A stretch of DNA of 64,000 bases from Shewanella eurypsychrophilus (GCF_007004545.3 NZ_CP045503.2:2512501-2576500), one strand, 5' to 3'; shown: positions 45,621 to 55,630, counted from the stretch's first letter. Translations and numbers: made by a program. Notes: generated from the letters alone by a model not told the origin.

Positions 45621-46115
45621 ATGATAGACCTATTACCCGATCTCTTCGATGATTATAGTGATGAGCTTTCATTGTTTGAGACGCAATATTATCAATATGG
45701 CGGTAAGAGAATATTCTGGGGTGAAATCAATACCGTTAAATGTTTCGAAGATAATTCCAAAGTCAGAGATATTCTAGGAACCGATGGTAAAGGTAAAGTA
45801 TTGGTCGTCGATGGTGGAGGCTCGATGAATAGAGCTTTATTGGGTGACTTGATTGCGATGAATGCTGTTGAAAATGGATGGGAGGGGATCGTGATATACG
45901 GATGTGTACGCGATGCTGGTGTGCTTGAAACGATGAATATTGGTGTTAAGGCTCTGGGTGCTAACCCCATAAAAACGAAAAAGAAAGGAGTGGGTGAAGT
46001 CAATAGTATACTTTCTCTGGATAACATTATTATTGAGCCAGGGATGATGCTATATTCTGACAGAAATGGTATTGCGATTGCTAAAACAAAGCTGAATCTA
46101 CCCTCCTTGCTTTAA
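45621..46115 (+). CDS. rraA: Regulator of ribonuclease E activity A, RraA
   Basis: 164 residues. ATG 45621 has GGAG ten bases upstream. Matches RraA: FGGK-like YYQYGGKRIFWGEINTVKCF, then GKGKVLVVDGGGSMNRALLGD, WEGIVIYGCVRDAGVLETMN and GVKALGANPIKT. RraA binds RNase E and inhibits its mRNA decay activity. The fold is shared with 4-hydroxy-4-methyl-2-oxoglutarate aldolases, but the length and sequence are those of enterobacterial RraA (161). It is not next to menA as in E. coli. It stands alone upstream of an AsmA-family gene. Confidence 0.93.
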   Translation: MIDLLPDLFDDYSDELSLFETQYYQYGGKRIFWGEINTVKCFEDNSKVRDILGTDGKGKVLVVDGGGSMNRALLGDLIAMNAVENGWEGIVIYGCVRDAGVLETMNIGVKALGANPIKTKKKGVGEVNSILSLDNIIIEPGMMLYSDRNGIAIAKTKLNLPSLL

Positions 46116-46144
46116 ATAGATAAACTAATCAGATGGAACCTGTG

Positions 46145-47974
46145 ATGAAAATTTTGAAATGGTTTTTTATTGTCTTTTTCCTTGTGTTCGCGAGTCTCGC
46201 GGCCTACTTGACCCTGATCTTCGATCCAAATGATTTTAAGCCTGAAATAGTCAATGTGGTCAAGAAGCAAACTGGGCGCGAGCTCATCATCACAAAAGAT
46301 CTCACATGGACCTTCTTTCCAAGCATAGGTATCGAGCTTGGAGATATTACATTATCTAATCCTAAGGGATTCGATAATGTCTCTATGTTAAAGGTAAACA
46401 AGATAGTTGCGGAAGTAGAGCTTTTGCCTTTGTTTAGCAAACAAGTAGAGATTGCTAAATTAAATCTCGATGGCTTGGTCGTTAATCTAGAAACTCGTAA
46501 AGATGGGCGCACGAGTTTCGATGGTTTACAGGGTTCAAGCGTCGAAAATAAACCCTCTCAAGTTGACGATACTACAACTTCAACTGGTTCTATATCGGGT
46601 CTGGACATTGGTGGCATCTCGATCACCAATACACAAATTCGTGTTTCAGATAAACAAGCGGGAACCGAACAAGTATTTACACTGGATAATTTGTCCCTTG
46701 GAAAATTCTCTCTCGGGGAGTTTGCCAGTCTCGAGTATAGCTTCAGTGCCGAAATGCCTGATATGACACTGATGAGTCAGGGGAAGGGCTCAATCAGAGT
46801 CGCCCAAGACATGACTCAGATCCAGGTTAAAGATTTTAAGATAACTAATGTTATTGCCGGTGAGGCTATACCTAACAAGAAGTTAGATATTACATTATTA
46901 ACCCAGCTAGAAGTCTTGCTAGAGACCAAGCAAGTTCACCTTATCTTGAATGAATTAAATGCAGACGACATCCAGGCCGAAGGTAAATTGGATATCGCTT
47001 ATGGCCATAAGATACCTAAAATCATCGCTACGTTGAATTTGGGTGATGTAGATCTTGATAAATTGTTGCCGCAAACAGATAACGCAGAGCAGGCCGAGGG
47101 GAAGAGTCAGCCTGAAACTGCCCTGACGACTGAGCCGGATCTAAGTGCCATGAAGTCTCTGGACCTCACCTTAGCGCTGACAGCCAAATCCATTAAAGCA
47201 TCAAATATGCTGACCAGCAATTGGGTTATGGATCTAACCTTAAAAAATGGCATTCTCAATCTGAAGAAACTCAATGCCGATCTCTATGATGGAAAGCTTG
47301 CGGTTACTGCCAGCCTAGATGGTCGTCAGGCCGTACCGAGCTACAGTTTTGAAAAGTCGGTTAAAGGTGTTCAAGTGAGACAGCTTTTGAAGGATGCTGC
47401 GGATATTGATCTGCTGGCAGGAACGGCAAACTTCAGTGTTAAAGGCAAAGGCAGAAGTTTACTCCCCGATAATATTAAGAAGAATATTGCTGCTAAGGGT
47501 CAATTTGAAATTGCAGACGGTGCCTTATACGGTGTGAATATTCCGCAAATGATCAGAGAGGCTCAAGCAACACTGAGCGGTGGTTCATCATCAGCGACTT
47601 CAGAGGAAAAGAAAACCGACTTCACTTCATTGACGGGCTCATTTTCTGTGGTCAAGGGTGTTGTCTCTAACCCTGATCTGCTGATGGCGTCTCCCTTGAT
47701 CAGGCTCTCGGGTGCAGGAACCGCCAACATCATTTCTGAGGCGTTGGATTATCAATTAACCACTGCAGTGGTGGGCTCCCTCGAGGGACAGGGGGGAGGA
47801 GAAAAAGAGCTACTCTATGGTATTGAAATTCCTTTCCTAATCACAGGTACCATGTCTGAACCTAAATTTGCACTGGATACTGCTGGTTTGTTTGATGCTA
47901 AATTAAAACAAGAGGCTGAGAAGGTGCAAGATAAGCTTAAAGATAGTATTTTAAAGAAATTAGGCGGTTTTTAA
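46145..47974 (+). CDS. AsmA-family protein
   Basis: About 609 residues from ATG 46145, the likelier of two starts (46133 is the other). An N-terminal membrane anchor (ILKWFFIVFFLVFASLAAYLTL) is followed by AsmA repeats: LIITKDLTWTFFPSIGIELGDI and VNKIVAEVELLPLFSKQVEI at the start, and the AsmA_2 part toward the end. AsmA-like proteins of the VPS13/bridge type span the periplasm and help carry phospholipids to the outer membrane. It is one of the shorter members, similar to E. coli AsmA (617). It overlaps the following lipoprotein gene by one base (TAATG). Confidence 0.9.
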   Translation: MKILKWFFIVFFLVFASLAAYLTLIFDPNDFKPEIVNVVKKQTGRELIITKDLTWTFFPSIGIELGDITLSNPKGFDNVSMLKVNKIVAEVELLPLFSKQVEIAKLNLDGLVVNLETRKDGRTSFDGLQGSSVENKPSQVDDTTTSTGSISGLDIGGISITNTQIRVSDKQAGTEQVFTLDNLSLGKFSLGEFASLEYSFSAEMPDMTLMSQGKGSIRVAQDMTQIQVKDFKITNVIAGEAIPNKKLDITLLTQLEVLLETKQVHLILNELNADDIQAEGKLDIAYGHKIPKIIATLNLGDVDLDKLLPQTDNAEQAEGKSQPETALTTEPDLSAMKSLDLTLALTAKSIKASNMLTSNWVMDLTLKNGILNLKKLNADLYDGKLAVTASLDGRQAVPSYSFEKSVKGVQVRQLLKDAADIDLLAGTANFSVKGKGRSLLPDNIKKNIAAKGQFEIADGALYGVNIPQMIREAQATLSGGSSSATSEEKKTDFTSLTGSFSVVKGVVSNPDLLMASPLIRLSGAGTANIISEALDYQLTTAVVGSLEGQGGGEKELLYGIEIPFLITGTMSEPKFALDTAGLFDAKLKQEAEKVQDKLKDSILKKLGGF

Positions 47975-48555
47975 TGAATAAATTGTTATGTGTTTCTCTT
48001 GGGCTTATCGCTTTATCTGGCTGCTCTCAAGAAGTATCACCATCAGGTGAAGCTACTCAGGTCAAGTTGCAACCAGTGGTCCAGGCAGAGGCTGCTAAAA
48101 TCGATGAATCTTCATTAACGTCTTCAGAGTCCTATAAACTGGCCAAGGAAGCTGAAATAAAGGATGGTAAGATGGATAAAGGCTTGTTATCCGGACAGTT
48201 ACAAGTCTCTTTGACATCAGGTTTTACTGTGTCACTTCTTATCACTAATCATCAAAGTTATGGCGTACCGATCCAGTATCGCTCGGGAATGACGGCAGAT
48301 CTTCATGTACTGGACCCTCAAGGAAATAAAATCTGGGCCTGGTCCGATACCATGATGTTTACTCAGGCGATACGTGATGTGGTGATCCCTGCAGGAAAAG
48401 TGATCCCAGTGACATTTACTTTGCCTAAAGATGTAATCGCTCAGGTTAAGGGGAAAGGTTATAGCTTAGTGGGAGTTCACGTAGGACATGCAACTGAGTC
48501 AAACCAGCAAGCAATGCCAGATACACGCTTGTCTCTTGACGCATATCTCAATTAA
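47974..48555 (+). CDS. Lipoprotein with BsuPI (proteinase inhibitor-like) domain
   Basis: 193 residues. The N terminus has a lipobox (LIALSGCSQ), so it is lipidated and tethered to a membrane. The C-terminal half resembles the BsuPI domain, an Ig-like fold: LQVSLTSGFTVSLLITNHQS, then ADLHVLDPQGNKIWAWSDTMM and VIPAGKVIPVTFTLP. Domain members are annotated as intracellular proteinase inhibitors, which does not fit an exported lipoprotein; its true role is unknown. Co-transcribed with the AsmA-family gene, one-base overlap. Confidence 0.78.
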   Translation: MNKLLCVSLGLIALSGCSQEVSPSGEATQVKLQPVVQAEAAKIDESSLTSSESYKLAKEAEIKDGKMDKGLLSGQLQVSLTSGFTVSLLITNHQSYGVPIQYRSGMTADLHVLDPQGNKIWAWSDTMMFTQAIRDVVIPAGKVIPVTFTLPKDVIAQVKGKGYSLVGVHVGHATESNQQAMPDTRLSLDAYLN

Positions 48556-48610
48556 TTTATGTATAGGTTGACGCAAGATTAAGGTCATCGCCTTAATCGA
48601 TTATAGTATT

Positions 48611-48649
48611 GACGCCAAGGTGTTTACTTAAATATCTTGGCGTCATTTT
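48611..48649. terminator. Bidirectional terminator between convergent genes
   Basis: GACGCCAAG (48611-48619) pairs with CTTGGCGTC (48636-48644), followed by ATTTTA on the plus side. It lies between the convergent BsuPI lipoprotein and PAS chemoreceptor genes. The long loop and short T tract reduce confidence. Confidence 0.65.
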
Positions 48650-48658
48650 AATCTCTAT

Positions 48659-50221
48659 TCAATTTTGCCTATCAAATTGATTGACTAAGTCTAATTGTCT
48701 ACTGCATTGCATTTTGATTTTTTGACTGCTCAGTGCCGTACTTTCACAGCTATCATTTAATCTAGCAGTACCGGCGGCTAACTCTTGAGCATTGCCATAT
48801 ATCTGGTTGATAACCGTTGCCTGTTCCTCTGAAGCGACAGCAATTTGCTCACCATTTTCGGCAATATTCATAAGAGAGCTACTGACCGATTGTAAACTAT
48901 GACCCAGCATTTGATCTGATTCGATACTTTTTTCAGTTAAAAGGTGACTCAGTTTCATTTTTGATACCGCTTGGGATGTTGTTTTACCTAAGTTCTCTAT
49001 GATTATTTGTATCTCTTTTGCCGATGTTTGGGAGCGATTTGCTAGACTTCTGACCTCATCGGCTACAACGGCAAAGCCTCGTCCTGCTTCTCCAGCACGA
49101 GCCGCTTCAATCGCTGCATTGAGTGCCAGTAAATTAGTTTGCTCGGCAAGAGCTTCAATAACCTCGAGAACGGAGTTAACTTCATTGCATTGCACTTCTA
49201 AGGCTGAAATAGATGTTTGTGAATCATCTAATAGCTGCGTTATTTCAGAAGTGGCCTCCTGGCTCCTTGTTAAGGCATTCTTTGTTAATTCTATTTGTTT
49301 GACGAGTACCGAAACCTCATCAGTAGAGCGTGTTGTGTTGCGAGCGATATCTGTGACAGCACAGTTCATTTGACCTATGGCAACCACGATTTGATCGACA
49401 TTTTCCGATTGCTCTACTAGTAGGTTTTGATTGTTAATATTTTCTTGGCTGTTTTCGTCCATCTGTATATTTAATGCTTCTGATGAGTCTTTAACTCGTC
49501 CTATGATGGATAAGCTCTCAGCCGTTTTCATTCTCAAACTCATCTCAATATGTGATAGCTCATCGACATAGCCTGTGTAAATTATTTGGCTTAATTCGTT
49601 ATCTTGAATCTTCTTACTCATAGTTAAAATACAGTTAAGCCTTCTGTGTAGTTTAAGTAATGGATATAGAAAACAGAATAATGCGAGTAATATCAATAAA
49701 CTTGAAGATAAGGTCTCAAATTGACTTGCGATGAGTACTAAGCTAATACTCATGAGCCAGCCAAGTAATAATGAGGTCACAATACTCAATATATTTTTAG
49801 CTTTTGGCATTTTTCCCGAGTTGATTGCTTTATAGCAATCACTTGCTCTTTCCTTTAAAAATGGATCTGGTTTTGTTCTGACTGATTGGTATTCAACGAT
49901 TTTTCCATTGACTTTGATTGGGCTTACAAATGCATTGACCCAATAGTAGCTCCCATTTTTACACCTGTTTTTTACTAGCCCCATCCAGTTGTTGCCATCT
50001 TGAATTGATTGCCACATGTCTTTAAATGCAGCCTTGGGCATTTCAGGATGTCTGATCACATTATGCGGTTTTCCGATGAGCTCTTGCTCTTCGTAGCCAG
50101 AGACCTTGCTGAAATCATCATTGATATGGGTAATTGAACTATCTAGGTTTGTAGTCGATAGTATTTTATACCCATCAGGGTAGATCACTTCTTTTTCGTG
50201 AGTGTACTGGCTGCTATCCAT
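48659..50221 (-). CDS. Methyl-accepting chemotaxis protein with PAS sensor (Aer-like)
   Basis: 520 residues. An N-terminal PAS domain with Aer-like features ([52 protein letters not shown]) is in the cytoplasm. It is followed by a pair of membrane helices (about 150-190), then the signalling domain with the tip [20 protein letters not shown]. Aer proteins bind FAD in PAS and sense redox or energy state; the conserved N of Aer's PAS ([10 protein letters not shown]) is present. It is monocistronic and convergent with the BsuPI gene. Confidence 0.92.
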   Translation of the reverse strand: MDSSQYTHEKEVIYPDGYKILSTTNLDSSITHINDDFSKVSGYEEQELIGKPHNVIRHPEMPKAAFKDMWQSIQDGNNWMGLVKNRCKNGSYYWVNAFVSPIKVNGKIVEYQSVRTKPDPFLKERASDCYKAINSGKMPKAKNILSIVTSLLLGWLMSISLVLIASQFETLSSSLLILLALFCFLYPLLKLHRRLNCILTMSKKIQDNELSQIIYTGYVDELSHIEMSLRMKTAESLSIIGRVKDSSEALNIQMDENSQENINNQNLLVEQSENVDQIVVAIGQMNCAVTDIARNTTRSTDEVSVLVKQIELTKNALTRSQEATSEITQLLDDSQTSISALEVQCNEVNSVLEVIEALAEQTNLLALNAAIEAARAGEAGRGFAVVADEVRSLANRSQTSAKEIQIIIENLGKTTSQAVSKMKLSHLLTEKSIESDQMLGHSLQSVSSSLMNIAENGEQIAVASEEQATVINQIYGNAQELAAGTARLNDSCESTALSSQKIKMQCSRQLDLVNQFDRQN

Positions 50222-50394
50222 AATGTCCTTTAGCCGATTAAGTTACTTAACCGAAGGATTATTATATTTTAAGCTATTTAAAACAGTGATAACCAGCAGA
50301 TTATAAGGTGCATGTTATATGTTTATTACCTAGTTGTGACCGAGATCTAATTTAATTTTTATAAAAGATCACAATTGAAATAAGTGAGGAGGCT

Positions 50395-50430
50395 AAGCAA
50401 GATAGCGACAGTGATGAAGCTATCTTGCTT
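50395..50430. other. Perfect 12-bp stem-loop between mltD and the PAS chemoreceptor
   Basis: AAGCAAGATAGC (50395-50406) and GCTATCTTGCTT (50419-50430) are exact complements with a 12-base loop. It is 26 bases beyond the mltD stop. Neither side has a T tract, so it is not a typical intrinsic terminator, but it could stabilise the mltD mRNA 3' end or bind a protein. Confidence 0.7.
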
Positions 50431-50455
50431 GGGTGTATAGATGCATAGAAAAGTT

Positions 50456-52009
50456 TTAGACTCTGCTGTTAGTAACATCAACATAGAGCTTTAGCTTTTG
50501 GCCTGGCTGAATATATTTTGTTTTTTCTAATGCATTCCAACGAACTAGGTCATTGATGCTGACTTTAAACTTTGAAGCTATGCGCGCTAATGAGTCTCCG
50601 CTGCGCACCGTGTAATTCACCTTTCGGGTAACGGAAGAATTACTCTTACTGCCTGTCCAAATTGCTAATTTCTGGCCAATTTTAAGGGTGTCTTTTGGCG
50701 CCATATTGTTCCAACGGGCGAGTTGTGCTGTCTTAATCTTATGGGCATTGGCAATTTTCCAAAATGAGTCGCCGGATTTAACGGTATAGTCAATTTTTTC
50801 GCTACCACGGCTAATATTTTGTTTTGATTTGACTCTTTGTTCTAGGGTGTGAGCATATTGCTCTGGGTCGTTTGCTGCGACGGGGATGAGTAGATGACGC
50901 CCTGCGATGATAGTGTTTCCTTTAATATCATTGACTGCACGAAGTGCTGATGGCGTAGTGCGGTAGCGTTGAGCGATGAGGCCCAAACTATCACCTGATT
51001 TAATTTGGTAGCGCTCCCAATTTAGTCTATCTTCCACGTCAATATCTGCCATCGCGACTTTAAATTCAGCAACGCGTTCAACTGGTAATACCAAGTTGTG
51101 GGGGCCTTTTGGCGCCGTTGCCCAGCGGTTATAGCCAGGGTTGAGCTTATGTAAGTCTGAGGTTGTCATACCCGCAAAACCAGCTGCGAGTGCAAGGTCT
51201 ATTTGGCTACCGACATCGATGACTTCAATATTCGGCTTATTTGCAATAGGGAAAAGCTTGGTACCATATTTATCTGAATTTTTAATCACATCAGCAAGTG
51301 CGATGAGTTGCGGGACATAACGCCTTGTCTCTGTCGGTAAACTTAATGACCAAAAGTCTGTGGGTTTGCCATTGCGTTTATTACGTTTTACAGCATTTAT
51401 GACGCGACCTTCACCTGTGTTATAGGCAGCAATGGCATAGAGCCAATTACCATCTGTTTTCTTATATAAATATTCCATCATATCAAGCGCAGCAATGGTT
51501 GCAGCAGGGACATCTCTTCGACCGTCATACCACCAATTCATCTCTAGTCCAAAATGCCTGGCCATAGGGGAAGTGAATTGCCAGAGACCTGAGGCGGCAC
51601 CATGGGAGTATGCAAACGGGTCGAATGCACTTTCGACAATGGGGAGTAGAGCCAACTCGATGGGCAGTCCGCGCTTTTCAATTTCTTCAACGATGAGATA
51701 AAGAAATGGGGCCGCACGTTCTGAAACTCTTTCTAGGTGTTGGGGGTGTTTAATATACCAATCGCGATATTGATTGACTAACTTTTGATCTGGAACATCA
51801 AAGGTTATTCCTAAGCGGATCCTCTGCCAGACGTCAGTGACCTCAACGACGTCAATCTTTACCGTTGGCGTGACAGGAGACGATTTCATATCAGTCGCAA
51901 CTGTCGGCTCGAGTGAAGGTTCTTGTTTGTCAGTGACAGATGTATCGAAAGACTGGCAGCCAGAAAGCAGAGCGATAGCCCCTGCAATTACAATTATATT
52001 TTTGCGCAT
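50456..52009 (-). CDS. mltD: Membrane-bound lytic transglycosylase MltD
   Basis: 517 residues. A lipobox (ALLSGCQS) anchors it to the outer membrane. The SLT domain has the catalytic Glu in LPIVESAFDPFAYSHGAASG and continues LWQFTSPMARHFGL and AIAAYNTGEGRVINAV. Three LysM peptidoglycan-binding repeats follow: YQIKSGDSLGLIAQRYRTT, YTVKSGDSFWKIANAHKI and YTVRSGDSLARIASKFKV. It cuts peptidoglycan glycan strands. Domain order and length equal the family norm. Gene order mltD-gloB is conserved in gammaproteobacteria; here gloB is 83 bases upstream. Confidence 0.95.
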   Translation of the reverse strand: MRKNIIVIAGAIALLSGCQSFDTSVTDKQEPSLEPTVATDMKSSPVTPTVKIDVVEVTDVWQRIRLGITFDVPDQKLVNQYRDWYIKHPQHLERVSERAAPFLYLIVEEIEKRGLPIELALLPIVESAFDPFAYSHGAASGLWQFTSPMARHFGLEMNWWYDGRRDVPAATIAALDMMEYLYKKTDGNWLYAIAAYNTGEGRVINAVKRNKRNGKPTDFWSLSLPTETRRYVPQLIALADVIKNSDKYGTKLFPIANKPNIEVIDVGSQIDLALAAGFAGMTTSDLHKLNPGYNRWATAPKGPHNLVLPVERVAEFKVAMADIDVEDRLNWERYQIKSGDSLGLIAQRYRTTPSALRAVNDIKGNTIIAGRHLLIPVAANDPEQYAHTLEQRVKSKQNISRGSEKIDYTVKSGDSFWKIANAHKIKTAQLARWNNMAPKDTLKIGQKLAIWTGSKSNSSVTRKVNYTVRSGDSLARIASKFKVSINDLVRWNALEKTKYIQPGQKLKLYVDVTNSRV

Positions 52010-52092
52010 CTAAAAAGAATTCCTTAATTCTGTCCCTCTATTTTGAAAGTTCGAAAAGGGGACTTATCTAGCGCAGCATTGTAATCTGTTTT

Positions 52093-52890
52093 TTAGAAAT
52101 TGTCTTTCCATTGCCTAAGAAGGGCAAAAATGTCGACTGGATTTTCGGTTTTAGATTTAAATTGTTGGCTTACTGAGGCTTTAATCGTGTCAGTATTGCA
52201 ACGAAGAAAGGGATTGATGTTGCGCTCTATCGCTATGCTTGAAGGAATTGTAGCTAAGTGATTTTTACGTTGCTGCTGACAATGATGGTGATACTGGATA
52301 AGTTTTTGGTTAGTAGGATCAACTTCAAGCGCGAACGTTAAATTGGCTAACGTGTACTCGTGAGCACAATATACCCGAGTGTCAGCAGGCAACAGAGATA
52401 ATAAAGATAATGAGTGGTACATTTGTTGAGCTGTGCCTTCGAATAATCTGCCACATCCTCCGCTAAATAAGGTGTCACCACAAAATAACTCACCCGCCAT
52501 CAAATAGCCTATGTGCCCAGAAGTGTGACCAGGCAGCTGGATAACTTCGACAACTTGACCCAATTTGTCTAATGTAATTTCAGTTTGTTTCTCTATTGGA
52601 TTAAGTAAATCATTGATGTTTTCACTGGCTGGGCCGTAGATTTCGAGTCGGTGTTTGCTGTGGGCCAGTAAAGCAGGGATCCCGCCAGTATGATCTGGAT
52701 GATGGTGAGTGACTAAGATACCTGCCAACTCGAGTTGATGAGATACAAGATAATCAATAACGACTTTGCTATCACCCGGGTCAACAACATAAATCGAACG
52801 AGAATTTTCTTGCGAGATAGCCCAAATATAGTTGTCATTGAAAGCTGGGATCGCTGTGATAGTTAGCTTTTTAGTCTCATTGGCAGTCAT
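52093..52890 (-). CDS. gloB: Hydroxyacylglutathione hydrolase (glyoxalase II)
   Basis: 265 residues of the metallo-beta-lactamase fold. The metal motif THHHPDHTGG (about residue 60), HTSGHIGYL and FCGDTLFSGGCGRLFEG, and HEYTLANLTFALEVDP provide the two-metal ligands. It hydrolyses S-lactoylglutathione to lactate and glutathione in methylglyoxal detoxification. The C-terminal HAGH part is present (INPFLRCNTDTIKASV). It lies just upstream of mltD on the minus strand and is divergent from the methyltransferase gene, with a palindromic element in between. Confidence 0.95.
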   Translation of the reverse strand: MTANETKKLTITAIPAFNDNYIWAISQENSRSIYVVDPGDSKVVIDYLVSHQLELAGILVTHHHPDHTGGIPALLAHSKHRLEIYGPASENINDLLNPIEKQTEITLDKLGQVVEVIQLPGHTSGHIGYLMAGELFCGDTLFSGGCGRLFEGTAQQMYHSLSLLSLLPADTRVYCAHEYTLANLTFALEVDPTNQKLIQYHHHCQQQRKNHLATIPSSIAIERNINPFLRCNTDTIKASVSQQFKSKTENPVDIFALLRQWKDNF

Positions 52891-52947
52891 ATATCTCTCT
52901 ACAAGTATAATGGGTTATATTATTAGCAAAAACAACAGGGTGTGAGT

Positions 52948-53262
52948 AATACCAATCAGTATAAAGATGTGATCGCTCAGCGAGAGTTTAGCGCTTCAAG
53001 GGCAAGGTCATAAATTGCTCCTGCATTAATGACATTCAGAACATCCATGTTCTTTGCAACGAGTGAAGAACATAGTTATTCTACGTTTTAGCTCGTTAAC
53101 ACAGCATCTGATGCGCTAAAACTCGCCTTTCAGGAGTTTTTTTGGCTGCCTACTTCTTCGTTGAATAGTTTCACAAGGGACCACCATTGCATCACCTATT
53201 CACCTTGAATTAGTTTGCCAAAATTAACTCTGAGTAGATCACTTTCTTATACTGATTGGTAT
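52948..53262. repeat. Palindromic dispersed element A, 315 bp
   Basis: The ends are perfect 16-bp inverted repeats: ATACCAATCAGTATAA at 52948 and its complement ending at 53262. Pairing continues with gaps further in (GTGATCGCTCAG at left against GTGATCTACTCAG read from the right). It has no ORF, so it is MITE-like or a long RNA hairpin. A second member of the same design lies at 58688-58969. Outside it, the stretch to 53384 holds the methyltransferase promoter. Confidence 0.8.
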
Positions 53263-53384
53263 AAACTCAGCAAGTTTATTGCACCTGTGCGCGTTTAGCT
53301 ATTTATTAGTATGAACTAATCGCTCTATAATTATACCACTGCTGTTTCGTCTCAGTATATCGACATCTTAATAGGGAGTGCTGT

Positions 53385-54137
53385 TTGATTGAAAACACAA
53401 GTTTAACTGCGCCTCAACGCTGGTCTGATTTGCCCAATGGCGAAATGATTAAAATTCAAGTTGAAAAAGAATTGGCACCCTGGTGGCCTAAAGTGTTTGG
53501 CTACCATATGTTAAGCTTGGGGCCACTCAGTGCAGACTTATCCATGCCAGGGTTACTCATTGGACGACAATTCTCTGTTTTCGACGATCATGATGCTTCC
53601 CTTAGAGCCCAATATAATGCGTTGCCGGTGCAAAATGGTGTCATCGATGCTGTTGTGATGAATATGCTACTCGAGTTTGAACCAGACCCTTACAAGTTAC
53701 TCCGTGAAACAGATCGGGTTCTGATCTCTGGTGGCTACCTGTTTATTATAGGTTTCAATCCGTTAAGTCCTGCATTTATCGGTAAGGTCTTGCCTAGCTT
53801 TCAAGAAAAACTGCCATGGAGTGGTCGTTTTTTTATGCCATCGAGAGTGAAAGATTGGCTTGGTTTACTGGGCTACCAAGTGGTTGCCGATGAAAGAGTG
53901 ATACATCATCATCTGTTAAGTGAAATAGCTCAAGAGAGTATTTGGCAACATGCATTAAAAGCCTGGTTACCTGGCACAGGCAGCGTATATCTGATAGTGG
54001 CTAGAAAGCTAGAAACACCTTTAACACCAATTCATGAGAAACAAAAAGTACGTCAACCCAATTGGACTACTGCGCCGACAGCCGGCAGGACCTCGATAAA
54101 TAAAAGTCAAAATCAACATTACAAGAGCTTGAAATAA
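53385..54137 (+). CDS. SAM-dependent methyltransferase (class I)
   Basis: 250 residues from TTG 53385, which has GGAG seven bases upstream. It matches the methyltransferase gene (yafS-like in E. coli) that commonly lies between gloB and rnhA: APWWPKVFGYHMLSLGPLSA, then PVQNGVIDAVVMNMLLEFEPD and LRETDRVLISGGYLFIIGFNP. The glycine-rich SAM loop is weak in the first part, so a degenerate binding site is possible. Substrate unknown. The stop is three bases before the following LysR gene, so they are co-transcribed. Confidence 0.82.
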   Translation: MIENTSLTAPQRWSDLPNGEMIKIQVEKELAPWWPKVFGYHMLSLGPLSADLSMPGLLIGRQFSVFDDHDASLRAQYNALPVQNGVIDAVVMNMLLEFEPDPYKLLRETDRVLISGGYLFIIGFNPLSPAFIGKVLPSFQEKLPWSGRFFMPSRVKDWLGLLGYQVVADERVIHHHLLSEIAQESIWQHALKAWLPGTGSVYLIVARKLETPLTPIHEKQKVRQPNWTTAPTAGRTSINKSQNQHYKSLK

Positions 54138-54140
54138 CTC

Positions 54141-55037
54141 ATGCGAATAACATTAAAACAACTTGCTGTATTTGAAGCCGTGGCCCGTAGTGGCCAGGTT
54201 GCCAGGGCTGCTGAGATGATGAACCTATCAGCTCCAGCCACATCTATGGCTCTCTCAGAATTAGAAAAGCAACTCGATGCAAGATTATTTGAACGTATTG
54301 GCAACCGGCTCAGACTGAACTCTCAAGGCAGTTTACTCTTGCCATTAGCTACCGAGGCATTACAGAAGGTGAACCAAATTGAGCATCTTTTTTGCTCACC
54401 GGATGCAGAGCTCAGTGGCACGCTCAACGTGAGTGCAAGCACGACGATTGGTAATTATCTTATGGCTAAAAGTGCTGTCGCATTTTGCCAGCAGCACACG
54501 AGTGCACTGGTTGATCTCGATATTGATAATACTCAATCTGTTATTAAGTCCGTATTAGAGTTCAGAAGTGAAGTGGGTTTTATCGAAGGCCAATGTCTTG
54601 ATAGTCGAATCAAAGTAGAAGCGTGGCACAAGGATAAATTACTTGTTTTTTGTCATCCAGCCCATCCTCTAGCAGGGAAAAAAGTAATGCCCGATGCATT
54701 ACGCGGACAGTTTTGGGTCATGCGAGAAGAAGGGTCGGGTACCAGAGATTATTTTATTAGTGCAGCGAACGCTCTCGATATGCAACCCGTTGAAAAGTTC
54801 AGTTTCAGTACACCTGATGCGATAAAACAAGCCGTTAAGCAAGGAGCCGGTCTTGCTGTATTATCTGAGTTAACCTTAGAGAAAGAGATTAGTCGCAAGG
54901 AGTTAGCAGTCATTGAAGTGGAAGGCCTTACGCTATCGAGGCAGTTTTATCGAATACATCACAAGAGCCGAAACTTTACACCTCTTTGTGAAGCCTATAT
55001 TCATTTTTGCGAAAAGTTCCATAATTTAACGGCATAG
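54141..55037 (+). CDS. LysR-family transcriptional regulator
   Basis: 298 residues with an N-terminal HTH (ITLKQLAVFEAVARSGQVAR, LSAPATSMALSELEKQL, LFERIGNRLRLNSQGSLLLP) and a substrate-binding effector domain (about 90-295). It is in the CysB/CbbR-like length range. It follows the methyltransferase gene by three bases, an unusual position for a regulator, suggesting that it is expressed with it. Its targets and effector are not evident. Confidence 0.88.
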   Translation: MRITLKQLAVFEAVARSGQVARAAEMMNLSAPATSMALSELEKQLDARLFERIGNRLRLNSQGSLLLPLATEALQKVNQIEHLFCSPDAELSGTLNVSASTTIGNYLMAKSAVAFCQQHTSALVDLDIDNTQSVIKSVLEFRSEVGFIEGQCLDSRIKVEAWHKDKLLVFCHPAHPLAGKKVMPDALRGQFWVMREEGSGTRDYFISAANALDMQPVEKFSFSTPDAIKQAVKQGAGLAVLSELTLEKEISRKELAVIEVEGLTLSRQFYRIHHKSRNFTPLCEAYIHFCEKFHNLTA

Positions 55038-55098
55038 AGCTCCTGATGCGCCAGCCCTATGCGAAATAAATCAGCCTGTCATCGCAAGAAGATAAAGC

Positions 55099-55563
55099 TT
55101 AAGCAGGGTAACCTTTATCTTCTTGTACTGGCCTTGCTTCTGCAGCTTTTCTAGCTAATACATCACAACGCTCATTCTCGATATGTCCAGCGTGTCCTTT
55201 GACCCATTTCCATTCTATTTCATGTGTGCCAGTGGCAGCATCCAGACGTTTCCATAAGTCGACATTTTTGACGGGCTCTTTATTCGAGGTGAGCCAGCCT
55301 CTTTTCTTCCAGCCATGGATCCATTGGGTGATCCCTTGACGCATATACTGGCTATCACTGGTTAACACTATTTTGCAAGGTACCTTAAGTGCTTCTAATG
55401 CAATGATCGGTGCGAGTAACTCCATTCTGTTATTGGTGGTTAGTGCGAAGCCATCAGAAATTTCTTTAACCTGTGACTTATATTTCATCACCACGCCATA
55501 GCCGCCAGGACCTGGATTACCTAAACAGGAGCCATCGGTAAATATTGAGAGCGGTTTCAGCAT
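55099..55563 (-). CDS. rnhA: Ribonuclease HI
   Basis: ATG 55563 is chosen because the protein then begins [20 protein letters not shown], aligned with E. coli RNase HI; a frame starting at 55605 adds 14 extra residues. The 154-residue enzyme has the active-site Asp in FTDGSCLGN, Glu in NNRMELLA, Asp in [12 protein letters not shown] and the last Asp in [12 protein letters not shown]. It removes RNA from RNA/DNA hybrids. It is divergent from dnaQ with 67 bases between starts, the arrangement conserved in E. coli. Confidence 0.96.
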   Translation of the reverse strand: MLKPLSIFTDGSCLGNPGPGGYGVVMKYKSQVKEISDGFALTTNNRMELLAPIIALEALKVPCKIVLTSDSQYMRQGITQWIHGWKKRGWLTSNKEPVKNVDLWKRLDAATGTHEIEWKWVKGHAGHIENERCDVLARKAAEARPVQEDKGYPA

Positions 55564-55630
55564 CAAGTTGTTACCATAGTCATATTGTCGGGCGAGTATA
55601 CCCAAAATCTACATAAGTGTTATAAATTTT

